Assembly (NCBI GenBank): GCA_041675805.1
Contig: JBAYTD010000001.1
Location: 19,125 to 83,124 of the forward strand
DNA length: 64,000 nt
Direction: 5' to 3'
Source: JANNWF01 sp041675805
Lineage (GTDB): Bacteria; Pseudomonadota; Gammaproteobacteria; Xanthomonadales; Xanthomonadaceae
Both the position numbers and the translations under genes were made by a program. Below, piece after piece: positions 35,269 to 45,377 of the stretch; the first letter of the stretch is position 1; each line of letters starts with the position of its first letter. The notes below the pieces were generated by a model. The model worked only from the letters and a program-made list of their open reading frames with translations. It was not told the DNA's origin and ran no database searches.

Positions 35269-38200
35269 TCAGTCTTCCAGGGTCAGCAGCGAGGCGTTGC
35301 CGCCGGCCGCCGTGGTGTTGATGGTCAGCGTGCGCTCGGTGACGAAGCGCAGCAGGTAGTGCGGGCCGCCGGCCTTGGGGCCGGTGCCGGACAGGCCCTC
35401 ACCGCCGAACGGCTGCACGCCGACCACGGCACCGATCTGGTTGCGGTTGACGTAGCAGTTGCCGACCCGGGCGCGCCGGGCGATGCGCTCGACGGTGTCG
35501 TCGATGCGCGAATGGATGCCCAGGGTCAGGCCGTAGCCGGTGGCGTTGATCTCGTCGACCACGGCGTCGATGGCCCCGCCGTCGAAGCGGATCACGTGCA
35601 GTACCGGGCCGAACACCTCGCGTTGCAGGCGCGACAGGCTGTCGATCTCGTAGGCGCGCGGGGCGAAAAAGCTGCCCTGCGCGCAGGCGTCGTCCAGCGC
35701 CACCTGCTTGATCAGGCGCGCTTCGCCGTCCATGCGCGCGGCGTGCGCCTGCAGCGTTTGCAGTGCGTCGGCGTCGATCACCGGGCCGACGTCGGTGGAC
35801 AGCAGGGCCGGATCGCCGACCTGCAGTTCGTCCATCGCGCCGGCCAGCATGGCGATCACCTTGTCGGCGATGTCCTGCTGCACGAACAGCACGCGGGCCG
35901 CCGAGCAGCGCTGGCCGGCCGAGCCGAAGGCCGAGGAAATGACGTCCTTGACCAGTTGCTCGGGCAGCGCGGAGGAGTCGGCGATCAGTGCGTTCTGGCC
36001 GCCGGTCTCGGCGATCAGCACGCCGATGGCAGCATCGCGCGCGGCCAGCGCACGGTTGATGGCGCGGGCGGTCTCGGTGGAGCCGGTGAAGGCGACGCCG
36101 GCGACGCGCGGATCGCGGGTCAGTGCCGCGCCGACCGTGGCACCGTCGCCGGGCAGGTATTGCAGCACCGCTTCCGGCACGCCGGCCTCGTGCAGCAGTT
36201 TGACCGCCGCGAAGCCGACCAGGGTGGTCTGCTCGGCCGGCTTGGCGATCACGCTGTTGCCGGCCACCAGGGCGGCGGCGACCTGGCCGATGAAGATCGC
36301 CAGCGGGAAGTTCCACGGGCTGATGCAGACGAACAGGCCTCGTCCGGCCAGCAGCAGTTCGTTGGACTCGCCGGTCGGGCCGGGCAGGCGCTGCGCTGCG
36401 CCGAACAGATGCCGCGCCTGGCCGGCGTAGTAGCGCAGGAAATCGACGGCCTCGCGCACTTCGGCGACGCCGTCAGCCAGGGTCTTGCCGGCCTCGCGGG
36501 TACACAGCGAGATGAACTCCGGCAGACGTGCTTCGAGCAGGTCGGCGGCGTGTTCGAGGATGGCGGCGCGCGAGGCGGCCGGCAGCCGGTCCCACTCCGG
36601 TTGCGCGGCGACGCCATTGGCCAGCGCGCGCTCGACGCAGGCGGCGTCGGCGCTGTGCCACTGGCCGACGCGGCGGCGGCGATCAGCCGGCGAGGTGACT
36701 TCGATGGCGCTGCCCTGCACGTAGGCACCGGGCACCAGCGGCGTCGCCTCCGGCGTCTGTGCGGCGGCCTTGGCGATGCGCTCGGACAGGGCGCGGAAAT
36801 CGGTGTCGTTGGCGAGGTTGACGCCCATGGAGTTCTTCCTTGCTTCGCTGTCGGCGTAAAGGTTGACCGGCAGCGGGATTCTGGGATGGGCGACGGCGTC
36901 GAAAGCGGCCACCGCGCGCAGCGGATCGGCGACCAGCGTTTCCGGCGGCGTGTCCGGGTCGGTGATCTTGTTGACGAAGCTGGTGTTGGCACCGTTCTCC
37001 AGCAGGCGACGGACCAGGTAGGGCAACAGATCCTCGTGGCTGCCGACCGGCGCGTAGACGCGGCAGGGGATGCCCGGCGTCAGTTCGTCGTAGAGGTCCT
37101 TGCCCATGCCGTGCAGGCGCTGGAACTCGAACGGATGGGCACCGACACTCGCGCCCTGCGGCAGGCACTGCAAGGCCAGCCGGCGCACGGCGGCGATGGT
37201 GTGCGCGTTGTGGGTGGCGAACATCGGATAGAAGGCATCGGTGGCGGCCAGCATGCGCCGCGCGCAGACAAGATAGCTGACATCGGTGCTCGGCTTGCGT
37301 GTGAACACCGGGAAGCCCGCCAGGCCATCGACCTGGGCGCGCTTGATCTCGGCGTCCCAGTAGGCCCCCTTGACCAGCCGCACAGGCATCCGCCGGCCAT
37401 GCTGGCGGGCCAGGTCGGCGAGCAGCGCCAGCGCCTGCGGGGCGCGCTTCTGGTAGGCCTGCACGGCCAGCCCCAGGCCTTCCCAGCCGGCCAGCGAGGG
37501 ATCGGCGTAGACCGCCGCGATCACTTCCAGGCTCAGTACCAGCCGATCCGCTTCCTCGGCGTCGATGGTGAAGCCGATGCCCTGCGCCTTGGCCAGTTGC
37601 GCCAGTTGCAGCACGCGGGGGACCAGTTCGTCCAGCACCCGGCCCCGCTTGGCGACTTCGTAGCGCGGATGCAGGGCGGACAGCTTGACCGAGATGCTGG
37701 GCGCGGCGAACACGTTGGCATACGGCCCGCCGGCACCGATGGCGAGGATCGCCTTGCGATAGGCCTCCAGATAGCGGTCAGCGTCGGCGGCGGTCAGCGC
37801 CGCCTCGCCGAGCATGTCGAAGCTGTAGCGGTATTCGGACTCGCGGCGGCCGCGCTTGAGCGCTTCCTCGATGGTCCGCCCCATGACGAACTGGTGGCCC
37901 ATGATGCGCATCGCCTGACGCACCGCGAGGCGGATCACCGGCTCGCCGGCGCGGCCGACCAGACGGCGCAGCGCACCAGTGACGCTGCGCCGGGTTTCCT
38001 CGCTCAGCGCCACCATCTTGCCGGTCAGCATCAGGCCCCAGGTGGAGGCGTTGACCAGCACCGAGTCGGACTGGCCCATGTGCCGCTTCCAGTCGGCCTC
38101 GCCGAGCTTGTCGCGGATCAGCCGGTCGGCGGTTTCCTGATCGGGGATGCGCAGCAGCGCCTCGGCCACGCACATCAGCAGCACGCCTTCCTCGGAGGAC

Positions 38201-38436
38201 AGGTCGTACTGGTGCATGAAGGCCTCGATGGCACCCTGGTCCTCGGCCTTGGCGCGCACCCGACGCACCAGTTCCGCCGCCATCTGCTGGGTGGCGTCGT
38301 GGTCGTAGGGGTCATCGCCCAGTTCGGCCAGCAGGGCGCTCACGTGCTCGCGCTCGTCGCGCAGCCAGAGCGGGTCGAGGGCGTCGAATCGAATCGCCGA
38401 CGCGGAGGTCGGATCGGAACCGGCAACGGTGCTCAC
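35269..38436 (-). CDS. putA: Bifunctional proline dehydrogenase / L-glutamate gamma-semialdehyde dehydrogenase PutA
   Basis: A 1055-residue enzyme that oxidises proline to glutamate in two steps. The FAD proline dehydrogenase barrel is at about 180-480 (RYSFDMLGEAALTAADADRYLEAY, GVSVKLSALHPRY-type block, RLVKGAYWDAEIKRAQ). The aldehyde dehydrogenase domain follows, with glutamate in ETGGQNALIADSSALPEQLV and the catalytic Cys in GSAGQRCSAARVLF. It lacks the ribbon-helix-helix repressor domain of the 1320-residue E. coli PutA, so it should not regulate its own transcription. It starts with the ATG at 38436. Confidence 0.95.
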   Translation of the reverse strand: MSTVAGSDPTSASAIRFDALDPLWLRDEREHVSALLAELGDDPYDHDATQQMAAELVRRVRAKAEDQGAIEAFMHQYDLSSEEGVLLMCVAEALLRIPDQETADRLIRDKLGEADWKRHMGQSDSVLVNASTWGLMLTGKMVALSEETRRSVTGALRRLVGRAGEPVIRLAVRQAMRIMGHQFVMGRTIEEALKRGRRESEYRYSFDMLGEAALTAADADRYLEAYRKAILAIGAGGPYANVFAAPSISVKLSALHPRYEVAKRGRVLDELVPRVLQLAQLAKAQGIGFTIDAEEADRLVLSLEVIAAVYADPSLAGWEGLGLAVQAYQKRAPQALALLADLARQHGRRMPVRLVKGAYWDAEIKRAQVDGLAGFPVFTRKPSTDVSYLVCARRMLAATDAFYPMFATHNAHTIAAVRRLALQCLPQGASVGAHPFEFQRLHGMGKDLYDELTPGIPCRVYAPVGSHEDLLPYLVRRLLENGANTSFVNKITDPDTPPETLVADPLRAVAAFDAVAHPRIPLPVNLYADSEARKNSMGVNLANDTDFRALSERIAKAAAQTPEATPLVPGAYVQGSAIEVTSPADRRRRVGQWHSADAACVERALANGVAAQPEWDRLPAASRAAILEHAADLLEARLPEFISLCTREAGKTLADGVAEVREAVDFLRYYAGQARHLFGAAQRLPGPTGESNELLLAGRGLFVCISPWNFPLAIFIGQVAAALVAGNSVIAKPAEQTTLVGFAAVKLLHEAGVPEAVLQYLPGDGATVGAALTRDPRVAGVAFTGSTETARAINRALAARDAAIGVLIAETGGQNALIADSSALPEQLVKDVISSAFGSAGQRCSAARVLFVQQDIADKVIAMLAGAMDELQVGDPALLSTDVGPVIDADALQTLQAHAARMDGEARLIKQVALDDACAQGSFFAPRAYEIDSLSRLQREVFGPVLHVIRFDGGAIDAVVDEINATGYGLTLGIHSRIDDTVERIARRARVGNCYVNRNQIGAVVGVQPFGGEGLSGTGPKAGGPHYLLRFVTERTLTINTTAAGGNASLLTLED

Positions 38437-38532
38437 GGGGTACTCGCAGGCAGGGGCGCCAGGGGCCGGCGCGCGGGACGCGATTGTAAGGCCCGGCGCG
38501 CGCGCCAGCCATGCACCGGGCCGTTCGGCCGT

Positions 38533-39186
38533 TCAGCGCAGCGGACGGTTGGCGTCGGTGCGCCGCGACGGGCGGCCACGCGGGCGCGGCGCGGCTTCTT
38601 CCACCCACAGCACCGCGCCCTGGGTACGGCCGTGGTCGGTGGCGAGGTCGTAATTGGTCTCCCGCGCCTGCAGGCGGGTCAGCTCGCGCGACACCACGCC
38701 CTCGGCGGCGCGGCGGGCGCGCTCGCAGTTGATCGCGGCGGGCAGGGCGGCGAGCTTGCGTTCGATGGCGGAGGCCGCATCCAGCACGTGCCGGCGATGG
38801 CCGTCCTCGTGCACCGCCAGCGCCGCCAGCATGCGCTGCATCTGCGCCCGCAGCGCCTCCGGCGGCGTCTGCTGCGGTACCCACTGCGGCAGCGTCTGCA
38901 CTATGTGGACCTGCACCCGCAGTGTGTCCGGCCGGCACTGGCCGCTGGCGTCGGGATGGAGCTGGTACCGCGTTTCGATGTGGGCCTCGGTCAGGCCGTG
39001 GGCGCGCGCGCCGTCGGTGAGACGACGGCGCTCGATCAGTTGTTCGGCCAGTTCCGCCGCCGTCACCGCGTCCAGCGTGTAATGCCGCAGTTCCTCGCTG
39101 AGCACGACCTCGGCCATCGCCGGCAGCGCACACGGCGCGATGACGAGGAGCGCGAGCAGGCCGCAGCGCAGGCGGAAGCGCCGCAT
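38533..39186 (-). CDS. DUF922-type secreted putative zinc protease
   Basis: A 217-residue exported protein: signal peptide MRRFRLRCGLLALLVIAPCALPAMA, then a domain in which the tail of the family motif reads ALAVHEDGHRRHVLD. The HExxH zinc-binding pattern is intact. The N-terminal part (LRHYTLDAVTAAELAEQLIERR) also fits DUF922. Family members are predicted periplasmic zinc peptidases, but activity has rarely been shown. It starts 8 bases after the mnmG stop codon and is probably co-transcribed with it. Confidence 0.75.
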   Translation of the reverse strand: MRRFRLRCGLLALLVIAPCALPAMAEVVLSEELRHYTLDAVTAAELAEQLIERRRLTDGARAHGLTEAHIETRYQLHPDASGQCRPDTLRVQVHIVQTLPQWVPQQTPPEALRAQMQRMLAALAVHEDGHRRHVLDAASAIERKLAALPAAINCERARRAAEGVVSRELTRLQARETNYDLATDHGRTQGAVLWVEEAAPRPRGRPSRRTDANRPLR

Positions 39187-39194
39187 CGACCGGC

Positions 39195-41078
39195 TCAGGC
39201 GGCGCGCGAACCGCCCGCGCGCTTCAGATGCACCAGCAGCAGGGAGATGGCGGCCGGGGTGATGCCGGCGATGCGCTGTGCCTGGCCGATGGTCTGCGGG
39301 CGCACGCTGGCCAGCTTCTGCCGCGCCTCGGTGGACAGCCCGGCGATGCCGGCGTAGTCGATGTCGTCGGGAATGCGGGCGGCTTCGTGGCGACGCTGGC
39401 GCGCGATGTCCTCGCCCTGGCGCTCCAGATAGCCGGCGTACTTGACGCCGATCTCGACCTGCTCGGCGACATCGGCGGACGCCTCGCCGGGGCCGATGCC
39501 GGGCACGGCGGCGAGCTCGGCATGGCCGATGCCGGGGCGCTTGAGCAGGTCCAGAGCGGTGGCGTCGCGCGAGATCGGCGTGTCCAGCACCGCCTGCGCC
39601 GCCTGCGCCAGTGCCTGGCCGGGGATCAGGCGCAGCGCGCGCAGGCGCTCGCGTTCGCGCTCGATGCCCTCGCAGCGGCGCGCGAACACCGTCCAGCGGT
39701 GCTCGTCGACGAGGCCCAGTTCGCGACCCTTGGCCGTCAGCCGCAGGTCGGCGTTGTCCTCGCGCAGTTGCAGCCGGTATTCGGCGCGCGAGGTGAACAT
39801 CCGGTACGGCTCGCTGACGCCGTTGACGATCAGGTCGTCGATCAGCACGCCGATGTAGGCCTCCTCGCGGCCCGGCGTCCACGGGGCCAGCCCGCGCGCC
39901 TGGCGTGAGGCGTTGAGGCCGGCGATCAGGCCCTGCGCGGCGGCCTCCTCGTAGCCGGTGGTGCCGTTGATCTGGCCGGCGAAGTACAGGCCGCCGACCG
40001 CCTTGGTTTCCAGCGAACGCTTCAGCCCGCGCGGGTCGAAATAGTCGTACTCGATGGCGTAGCCGGGCCGGGTGATGCGGGCGTTCTCGAAGCCGCGGAT
40101 GGAGCGCACCAGCGCCGCCTGTACGTCGAACGGCAGCGAGGTGGAAATGCCGTTGGGGTAGATTTCCACCGTGTCCAGGCCTTCCGGCTCGACGAAGATC
40201 TGGTGCGTGTCGCGCTCGGCGAAGCGCACCACCTTGTCCTCGATGGACGGGCAATAGCGCGGGCCGACGCCCTCGATCTGCCCGCTGTACAGCGGCGAGC
40301 GGTGCAGCGCGGCGCGGATGATGTCGTGGGTCGCCGCGCTGGTGTGGGTGATCCAGCATTGCACCTGGCGCGGATGGTCGTCGCGGCTGCCGAGGAAGGA
40401 GAACAGCGGGCGCGGCTCGTCGCCGGCCTGCGGCTGCATGACGGAATAGTCCAGGCTGCCGCCGTCGAGGCGTGGCGGCGTGCCGGTCTTCAGCCGGCCG
40501 ACGGCGAACGGACCCTCGCGCAGGCGCTGCGCCAGCGTGGTCGCCGGCGGCTCGCCGGCACGGCCGGCGGAATACTGCGCCGGGCCGACGTGGACGCGGC
40601 CGGCGAGGAAGGTGCCGGCGGTCAGCACCACGCAGGGCGCATCGAAACGCAGGCCGAGCTGGGTCGAGACGCCGATCACGCGCTCGCCCTCGATCAGGAT
40701 GTCCTCGACGGCGGACTGGAACACCGACAGGCCAGGCTCGCCAAGCAGTGCGCGGCGCACGAAGCTGCGGTACAGGTCGCGATCCGCCTGGCAGCGCGTG
40801 GCGCGCACCGCCGGGCCCTTGCTGGCATTGAGCCGCCGCCACTGGATGCCGGCGCGATCCGCCGCCCGCCCCATCAGCCCGCCCAGCGCATCGACCTCGC
40901 GCACCAGATGGCCCTTGCCGATGCCGCCGATGGCCGGGTTGCAGCTCATCGCGCCGAGCGTCTCGATGCTGTGGCTGAGCAAAAGCGTGCGCGCGCCGCT
41001 GCGCGCTGCGGCCAGCGCGGCCTCGGCACCGGCGTGTCCGCCGCCGACCACGATCACGTCATAGCGATGTTCGTTCAC
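39195..41078 (-). CDS. mnmG: tRNA uridine-5-carboxymethylaminomethyl modification enzyme MnmG
   Basis: A 627-residue FAD enzyme that, with MnmE, makes the cmnm5 modification at wobble uridine 34. Motifs: VIVVGGGHAGAEAALAAARSG (FAD-binding), SCNPAIGGIGKGHLVREVDALGG, the Cys in ATRCQADRDLYR, and GLYFAGQINGTTGYEEAAAQG. The C-terminal helical MnmE-binding domain ends GITPAAISLLLVHLKR. The GTG at 41078 begins the conserved VNEHRYDVIVVGGG; no ATG is closer. mnmE is not in the window. Confidence 0.95.
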   Translation of the reverse strand: MNEHRYDVIVVGGGHAGAEAALAAARSGARTLLLSHSIETLGAMSCNPAIGGIGKGHLVREVDALGGLMGRAADRAGIQWRRLNASKGPAVRATRCQADRDLYRSFVRRALLGEPGLSVFQSAVEDILIEGERVIGVSTQLGLRFDAPCVVLTAGTFLAGRVHVGPAQYSAGRAGEPPATTLAQRLREGPFAVGRLKTGTPPRLDGGSLDYSVMQPQAGDEPRPLFSFLGSRDDHPRQVQCWITHTSAATHDIIRAALHRSPLYSGQIEGVGPRYCPSIEDKVVRFAERDTHQIFVEPEGLDTVEIYPNGISTSLPFDVQAALVRSIRGFENARITRPGYAIEYDYFDPRGLKRSLETKAVGGLYFAGQINGTTGYEEAAAQGLIAGLNASRQARGLAPWTPGREEAYIGVLIDDLIVNGVSEPYRMFTSRAEYRLQLREDNADLRLTAKGRELGLVDEHRWTVFARRCEGIERERERLRALRLIPGQALAQAAQAVLDTPISRDATALDLLKRPGIGHAELAAVPGIGPGEASADVAEQVEIGVKYAGYLERQGEDIARQRRHEAARIPDDIDYAGIAGLSTEARQKLASVRPQTIGQAQRIAGITPAAISLLLVHLKRAGGSRAA

Positions 41079-41209
41079 GCGATGGCTTCCTCGTCGGGCC
41101 CGCGCGGAGCGCATGCGCTCCACGGCGGGCGGCGCAAAAGTCTAGAGCGTTTTCGCCGCCGATTGGCGGCTGCGGCCTGAAGGCGCGAGGCGTGCGGAGC
41201 GCTGCCCGC

Positions 41210-44200
41210 TCAGTTTTTCCGCGCCAGGTCGTCGTGCCGGCGCAGCCGCTGGTCGAGCATCGGGGCGATCCGGGCGACGGCGTCGCGCCCGGTCATCTGG
41301 CCGTGCAGGCAGGGCACGCTTTCCTGCTCCACGCCGGTGGCATGGGCCTGCCACATGCCGGCCTGAAGACGTGGTTTGTCGGTGTGGTCGAGGCCGGCGC
41401 GGATGTGCAGCAGGTCGCCGGCATAGCGCTGGTGACGATGTTGGCGGATCAGCCGGTTGGTCTGCGTCACCACGCGGATCACGCCCTCCAGCACCGCCGG
41501 CGGCAGGTTGCCCAGCGCGCTGTCGCTGCGCCGCAGGAAGTCGATGATGGCTTCGCGGCTGTCCAGTTCCGGGAGCTGTTCGGGATCGTGGCCGGCCACC
41601 GCCAGCAGGGCGCGCAGCGCCTGCGCCGGGGTCGGCTCGGACTCGTCGCGCCAGCACTCGCTGGGGTAGGCGTCGAGCAGGGCAACCAGGCCGACCCGCC
41701 GGCCCTGCGCCTGCAATTGCACGGCGATGGCCTGGGCCAGGATGCCGCCGACCGACCAGCCGGCCAGGTGCAGGACGCCGTCCGGCCGCACTTCGACGAT
41801 GCGCCGCGCGTACTCGGCGGCCAGCGCGTCGATGCCGCGCGGCAGCGGCTGTGCCGGTTCCAGCGCGGCGGCCTGCAGGCCGTACACGCTGCGCGCCGGG
41901 CTGAGACTGCGTGCCAGCGTGCGATAGCACCAGGCGATGCCGCCGGCCGGATGGATGACGAACAGCGGATCCAGCGCCGGATCGCCATCGTGCAGGCGCA
42001 GCAGCGGGGCGAGGCCGTCGTCGGCGGCCTGTTCCGCGTCGATCAGACGTGCCAGCGCGGCGACGCTGGGATGGGCGAACAGCGCGCCAAGGCCGGGATT
42101 GCGCTGCCAGCGCTGCTGGATGCGCAGCAGCAGTTCGACCGCCAGCAGGGAGTCGCCGCCGAGGCTGAAGAAATCGGCATCGGCACCGATCTCGCCCTCT
42201 ACATCGAGCAGCTCGGCGAACAGTTCGGCGATGCCGTGCTCGCGTTCGCCGCGCAGGGGGACGGCGGCAGCGGCGACGAACTGCGGGGCCGGCAGCGCCT
42301 TGCGGTCGAGTTTGCCGTTGCCGGTCAGCGGCCAGTGGTCGAGGGCGACGAAGGCGGCCGGGACCATGTAGTCCGGCACGCGGGCGGCGACTTCGGCGCG
42401 CAGGGCCTGCAGGTCGCCCATGCCGCCCTGCCATTGCAGGTAGGCGACCAGGCGACGTTCGCCGCGACGGTCCTCGCGGACGATCACGCCGCAGTGCCGC
42501 ACCCGGCCGCTGGCGACGATGGCGGCCTCGATCTCGCCCAGCTCGATGCGCAGGCCGCGCAGCTTCACCTGATGATCGCTGCGACCGAGGAACACCACCA
42601 CGCCATCCTCGCGCCAGCGCGCCAGGTCGCCGGTGCGGTACAGCCGCTGGCCGGGCAGGAAGGGATCGTCGATGAAGCGTTCGGCGGTCAGCGCCGGCTG
42701 GCCGAGATAGCCGCGGGCGAGTTGCACGCCGCCGAGGTAGAGATCGCCGACGACGCCCGGCGGCAGGGCGCGCATCCGCGCATCGAGCACGTACAGGCGG
42801 GTGTTCCAGACCGGATGGCCGATCGGCACCGGCTGCGAGTCGTCGTCGGCCGAGGCCGGCCAGTAGCTGACATCGACGGCGGCTTCGGTGGGGCCGTACA
42901 GGTTGTGCAGTTCCGCCTGCACGGTGGCGTGGAAGCGGTCGCGCAGGTCGGCGGTCAGCTCCTCGCCGCTGCAGAACACGCGGCGCAGCGTCAGCCCGGC
43001 GCTGCCCGGGTCGGCGAGGAAGGCGGCCAGCATCGAGGGCACGAAATGCACGGTGCTGATGCGCTGGCGGCGGATCAGCGCGGCGATCGCCTGCGGATCG
43101 CGATGGGCCTGCGGCGGCGCGACGACCAGCGTGCCGCCGGCGAGGAAGGCGAGGAAGAACTCCCACACCGAGACGTCGAAGCTCATCGGCGTCTTCTGCA
43201 GGATGCGGTCGCCGGCGTCGAAGCCGTAGTGGCTGCGCATCCATTGCAGCCGGTTGACGATGGCGCGGTGTTCGACCAGCACGCCCTTGGGCTCGCCGGT
43301 GGAGCCGGAGGTGTAGATGACGTAGGCGGCATGATGCGGCTGCGGCGGGTTGCACAGCGCGGCGTCGCTGTCCGCCGGCCAGTCCTCGCAGGCCAGCAGG
43401 TCGCGGTTTCCCGGCAACAGGTCGCGCTGCGCGCGCTGGATCAGGATGCAGGCCGGATCGGCGGAATCGAGGATGCGCGCCAAGCGCTGCGGCGGATGGT
43501 CGAGGTCCAGCGGCAGGTAGGCCGCGCCGGCGCGAAGGATGGCGATCAGCGCGATCACCAGTTCCAGCGAGCGCGGCAGGGCGACGGCGACGATGGCTTC
43601 CGGGCCGATGCCGCGCGCCTGCAGCGTTGCCGCCAGCGCCCGGCTGCGTCGCTCCAGTTCGGCGTAGCTCAGCGATGTCTCGCCGAACACCAGCGCCTCG
43701 GCCTGCGGATCGCGTGCCAGCGCCGCTTCCAGCAGGGCGCTCAGGGTGACATCGGCAACGGGGTGGGCGGTGGCGTTGAGGTCGAACAGATGGCGCTGCG
43801 CCTCTGCGGCGGTGGCCAGCGGGATGTCGTCGATGCGTTCGGCGTCGAGCGCGGCGGCGAGGAAGGCGGCGAGGCGCTCGGCATGGGCGCTGACCGCTTC
43901 CGGCGCGTACAGCGTCGGGTTGGCCTCGATCTCCAGGTCGAGCCGGCCCACGCCGTCGCCGCGAAAACCCAGGGCCAGATCGTCGACCGGACCGGTGCCG
44001 AGAATCTCCAGCCGCGTCTGCACGCCGTCCAGCGTCAGCGGCCGGTAGTACGGCTGCACGTTGACCAGCGGGCCGTGCAGGCGACGCTGGCCGCCGAGCA
44101 GGCCGAGGTCGCGGCGCAGTTGCTCGCTGCGATAACGGCCGTGGCGGCGGGCGCGGGTCAGCTCGCGGGCGACCTGGTTGACGAACTCGTCCAGCGGGGC

Positions 44201-45127
44201 GTCGGCCGAGGCGGCGACGCGCAGCGGCAGCACGTTCATCACCATCGCCGGAACCCTGGCCGCAGCGCTGCCGAGCCGGCCCATGAACGGCGCGCCGACG
44301 ATGAACTCCTCGCCGCCGCTCATCCGCTGGCAATACAGCGCGGTCAGCGCGCTCAGCCAGTCGGCCCAGGTGGCCGGGCCGCTGCCGGCGCGTTGCAACA
44401 GGCGCTGGCGCAGCGGGTCCGGCAGCGCCAGCGTGTGGCGCAGGCAGGCATGCGCGGCGACGGCGCGGCCGGGGGCGAGGCCGGCGGCTTCCGGCATCCC
44501 GGCGAGGTAATCGCGCCAATAACGGGCATCGTCTTCGCGTCGTGCGCTGGCGCGGTAGGCGGCGTCCTCGTCGAGCACGCCGCGCAGCGGGGCGAAGCCG
44601 GGCGCGGCCTCGCGGCCCTGGCGCTGCGCGGCGTACAGCTCGGTCAGCCGCGCCGCCAGCAGTTCCATGCCGTAGCCGTCGGTGGCGAGGTGGTGCACGC
44701 GCAGGTACCAGACGTGGCGCTGATCGCCGAGACGGAACAGCGTCTGCGCGGCGAGCCGGTCGCGGACCGGGTCGACCGGGCGCAGCATGTCCTGTTGCAT
44801 CGCCGCGCGGGCGAAGGCTTCGGCCTGCTCCGGCGTGCGGCCGGCGCTGGCATCGACCTGCTCCAGCAGCGGTCGTCGCGCCGGGTCGATCCACTGTCGC
44901 GGCCCCTCCGCGTCGAGGCGCATCGCCAGCGCCAGCGCCTCGCTTTCCGTCGCCAGGCGGTCGGCGGCGGTGCGGAAGGCGGCGCGGTCGAGCGGGCCGT
45001 CGATCCACAGCGCGTGGGCGGTGTTGAAGGCCGGGTTGTCCGGCTCCAGCCGCTGCGCGTACCAGAGGCCGAACTGGGCTTCGCCGAGCGGACGTACCGC
45101 AGGCACGTCACGGTTGCCGTCAGCCAT
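41210..45127 (-). CDS. EntF-type nonribosomal peptide synthetase (C-A-T-TE), serine-specific by code
   Basis: A 1305-residue one-module synthetase. Condensation domain: HHLATDG (the HHxxxDG motif) at 145-151. Adenylation domain: YTSGSTGEPKG near 605 and, aligned to GrsA positions, the specificity residues D-V-W-H-F-S-L-V (from SFDVSVW, VHFVPS, VFCSGEE, LYGPTEAAVD), the code of serine-activating EntF. Thiolation: GGDSLLA near 990. Thioesterase: GWSVGG near 1124. EntF condenses dihydroxybenzoyl groups with serine and cyclises or releases the ester, so the likely product is a catechol-serine siderophore. The ATG at 45127 overlaps the carrier protein gene by 8 bases. Last gene of a four-gene overlapping operon. 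Confidence 0.92.
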   Translation of the reverse strand: MADGNRDVPAVRPLGEAQFGLWYAQRLEPDNPAFNTAHALWIDGPLDRAAFRTAADRLATESEALALAMRLDAEGPRQWIDPARRPLLEQVDASAGRTPEQAEAFARAAMQQDMLRPVDPVRDRLAAQTLFRLGDQRHVWYLRVHHLATDGYGMELLAARLTELYAAQRQGREAAPGFAPLRGVLDEDAAYRASARREDDARYWRDYLAGMPEAAGLAPGRAVAAHACLRHTLALPDPLRQRLLQRAGSGPATWADWLSALTALYCQRMSGGEEFIVGAPFMGRLGSAAARVPAMVMNVLPLRVAASADAPLDEFVNQVARELTRARRHGRYRSEQLRRDLGLLGGQRRLHGPLVNVQPYYRPLTLDGVQTRLEILGTGPVDDLALGFRGDGVGRLDLEIEANPTLYAPEAVSAHAERLAAFLAAALDAERIDDIPLATAAEAQRHLFDLNATAHPVADVTLSALLEAALARDPQAEALVFGETSLSYAELERRSRALAATLQARGIGPEAIVAVALPRSLELVIALIAILRAGAAYLPLDLDHPPQRLARILDSADPACILIQRAQRDLLPGNRDLLACEDWPADSDAALCNPPQPHHAAYVIYTSGSTGEPKGVLVEHRAIVNRLQWMRSHYGFDAGDRILQKTPMSFDVSVWEFFLAFLAGGTLVVAPPQAHRDPQAIAALIRRQRISTVHFVPSMLAAFLADPGSAGLTLRRVFCSGEELTADLRDRFHATVQAELHNLYGPTEAAVDVSYWPASADDDSQPVPIGHPVWNTRLYVLDARMRALPPGVVGDLYLGGVQLARGYLGQPALTAERFIDDPFLPGQRLYRTGDLARWREDGVVVFLGRSDHQVKLRGLRIELGEIEAAIVASGRVRHCGVIVREDRRGERRLVAYLQWQGGMGDLQALRAEVAARVPDYMVPAAFVALDHWPLTGNGKLDRKALPAPQFVAAAAVPLRGEREHGIAELFAELLDVEGEIGADADFFSLGGDSLLAVELLLRIQQRWQRNPGLGALFAHPSVAALARLIDAEQAADDGLAPLLRLHDGDPALDPLFVIHPAGGIAWCYRTLARSLSPARSVYGLQAAALEPAQPLPRGIDALAAEYARRIVEVRPDGVLHLAGWSVGGILAQAIAVQLQAQGRRVGLVALLDAYPSECWRDESEPTPAQALRALLAVAGHDPEQLPELDSREAIIDFLRRSDSALGNLPPAVLEGVIRVVTQTNRLIRQHRHQRYAGDLLHIRAGLDHTDKPRLQAGMWQAHATGVEQESVPCLHGQMTGRDAVARIAPMLDQRLRRHDDLARKN

Positions 45128-45377
45128 GACCGGCCAGCGCGCCGGCGCGCTGCGCCACCCGCCACCAGCCGGCCAGAGTGACGTGTTCGGCGAGGTCGGC
45201 GAACTCCAGCGCCGCGCCGGCATCTTTCCACTTCATCACCAGGCCGAGCACGCGCATCGAATCCAGGCCGAGGTCCATCAGGTTGTCGTCGTCGCCGACA
45301 TCCTGCGGCGACTCGCCGATCATCGCGGCGATGTCGGCGCGCATGCGTTCGAGGCTCAGGGCGGGCTGGTCGGTCAT
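45120..45377 (-). CDS. Free-standing aryl carrier protein
   Basis: An 85-residue carrier domain. The phosphopantetheine attachment site is the Ser in LGLDSMRVLGLV, in the pattern DNLMDLGLDSMR found in the aryl carrier domain of EntB. In enterobactin producers this domain is fused to isochorismatase; here it stands alone, with no isochorismatase in the window. It should receive the aryl group from the adjacent ligase and present it to the NRPS condensation domain. The start (45377) overlaps the ligase stop as ATGA, and its end overlaps the NRPS start by 8 bases. Confidence 0.9.
   Translation of the reverse strand: MTDQPALSLERMRADIAAMIGESPQDVGDDDNLMDLGLDSMRVLGLVMKWKDAGAALEFADLAEHVTLAGWWRVAQRAGALAGHG

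Noticed and set aside
32995..39357. A 2120-codon plus-strand open frame across SulP, lipoprotein and putA
   Set aside because: It lies opposite three well-recognised minus-strand genes, has Gln/His/Arg-rich composition with no domains, and is the antisense shadow expected in high-GC DNA.
41192..45181. A 1329-codon plus-strand frame opposite the NRPS
   Set aside because: It has low-complexity composition with no motif, while the minus strand has every NRPS core motif in order.
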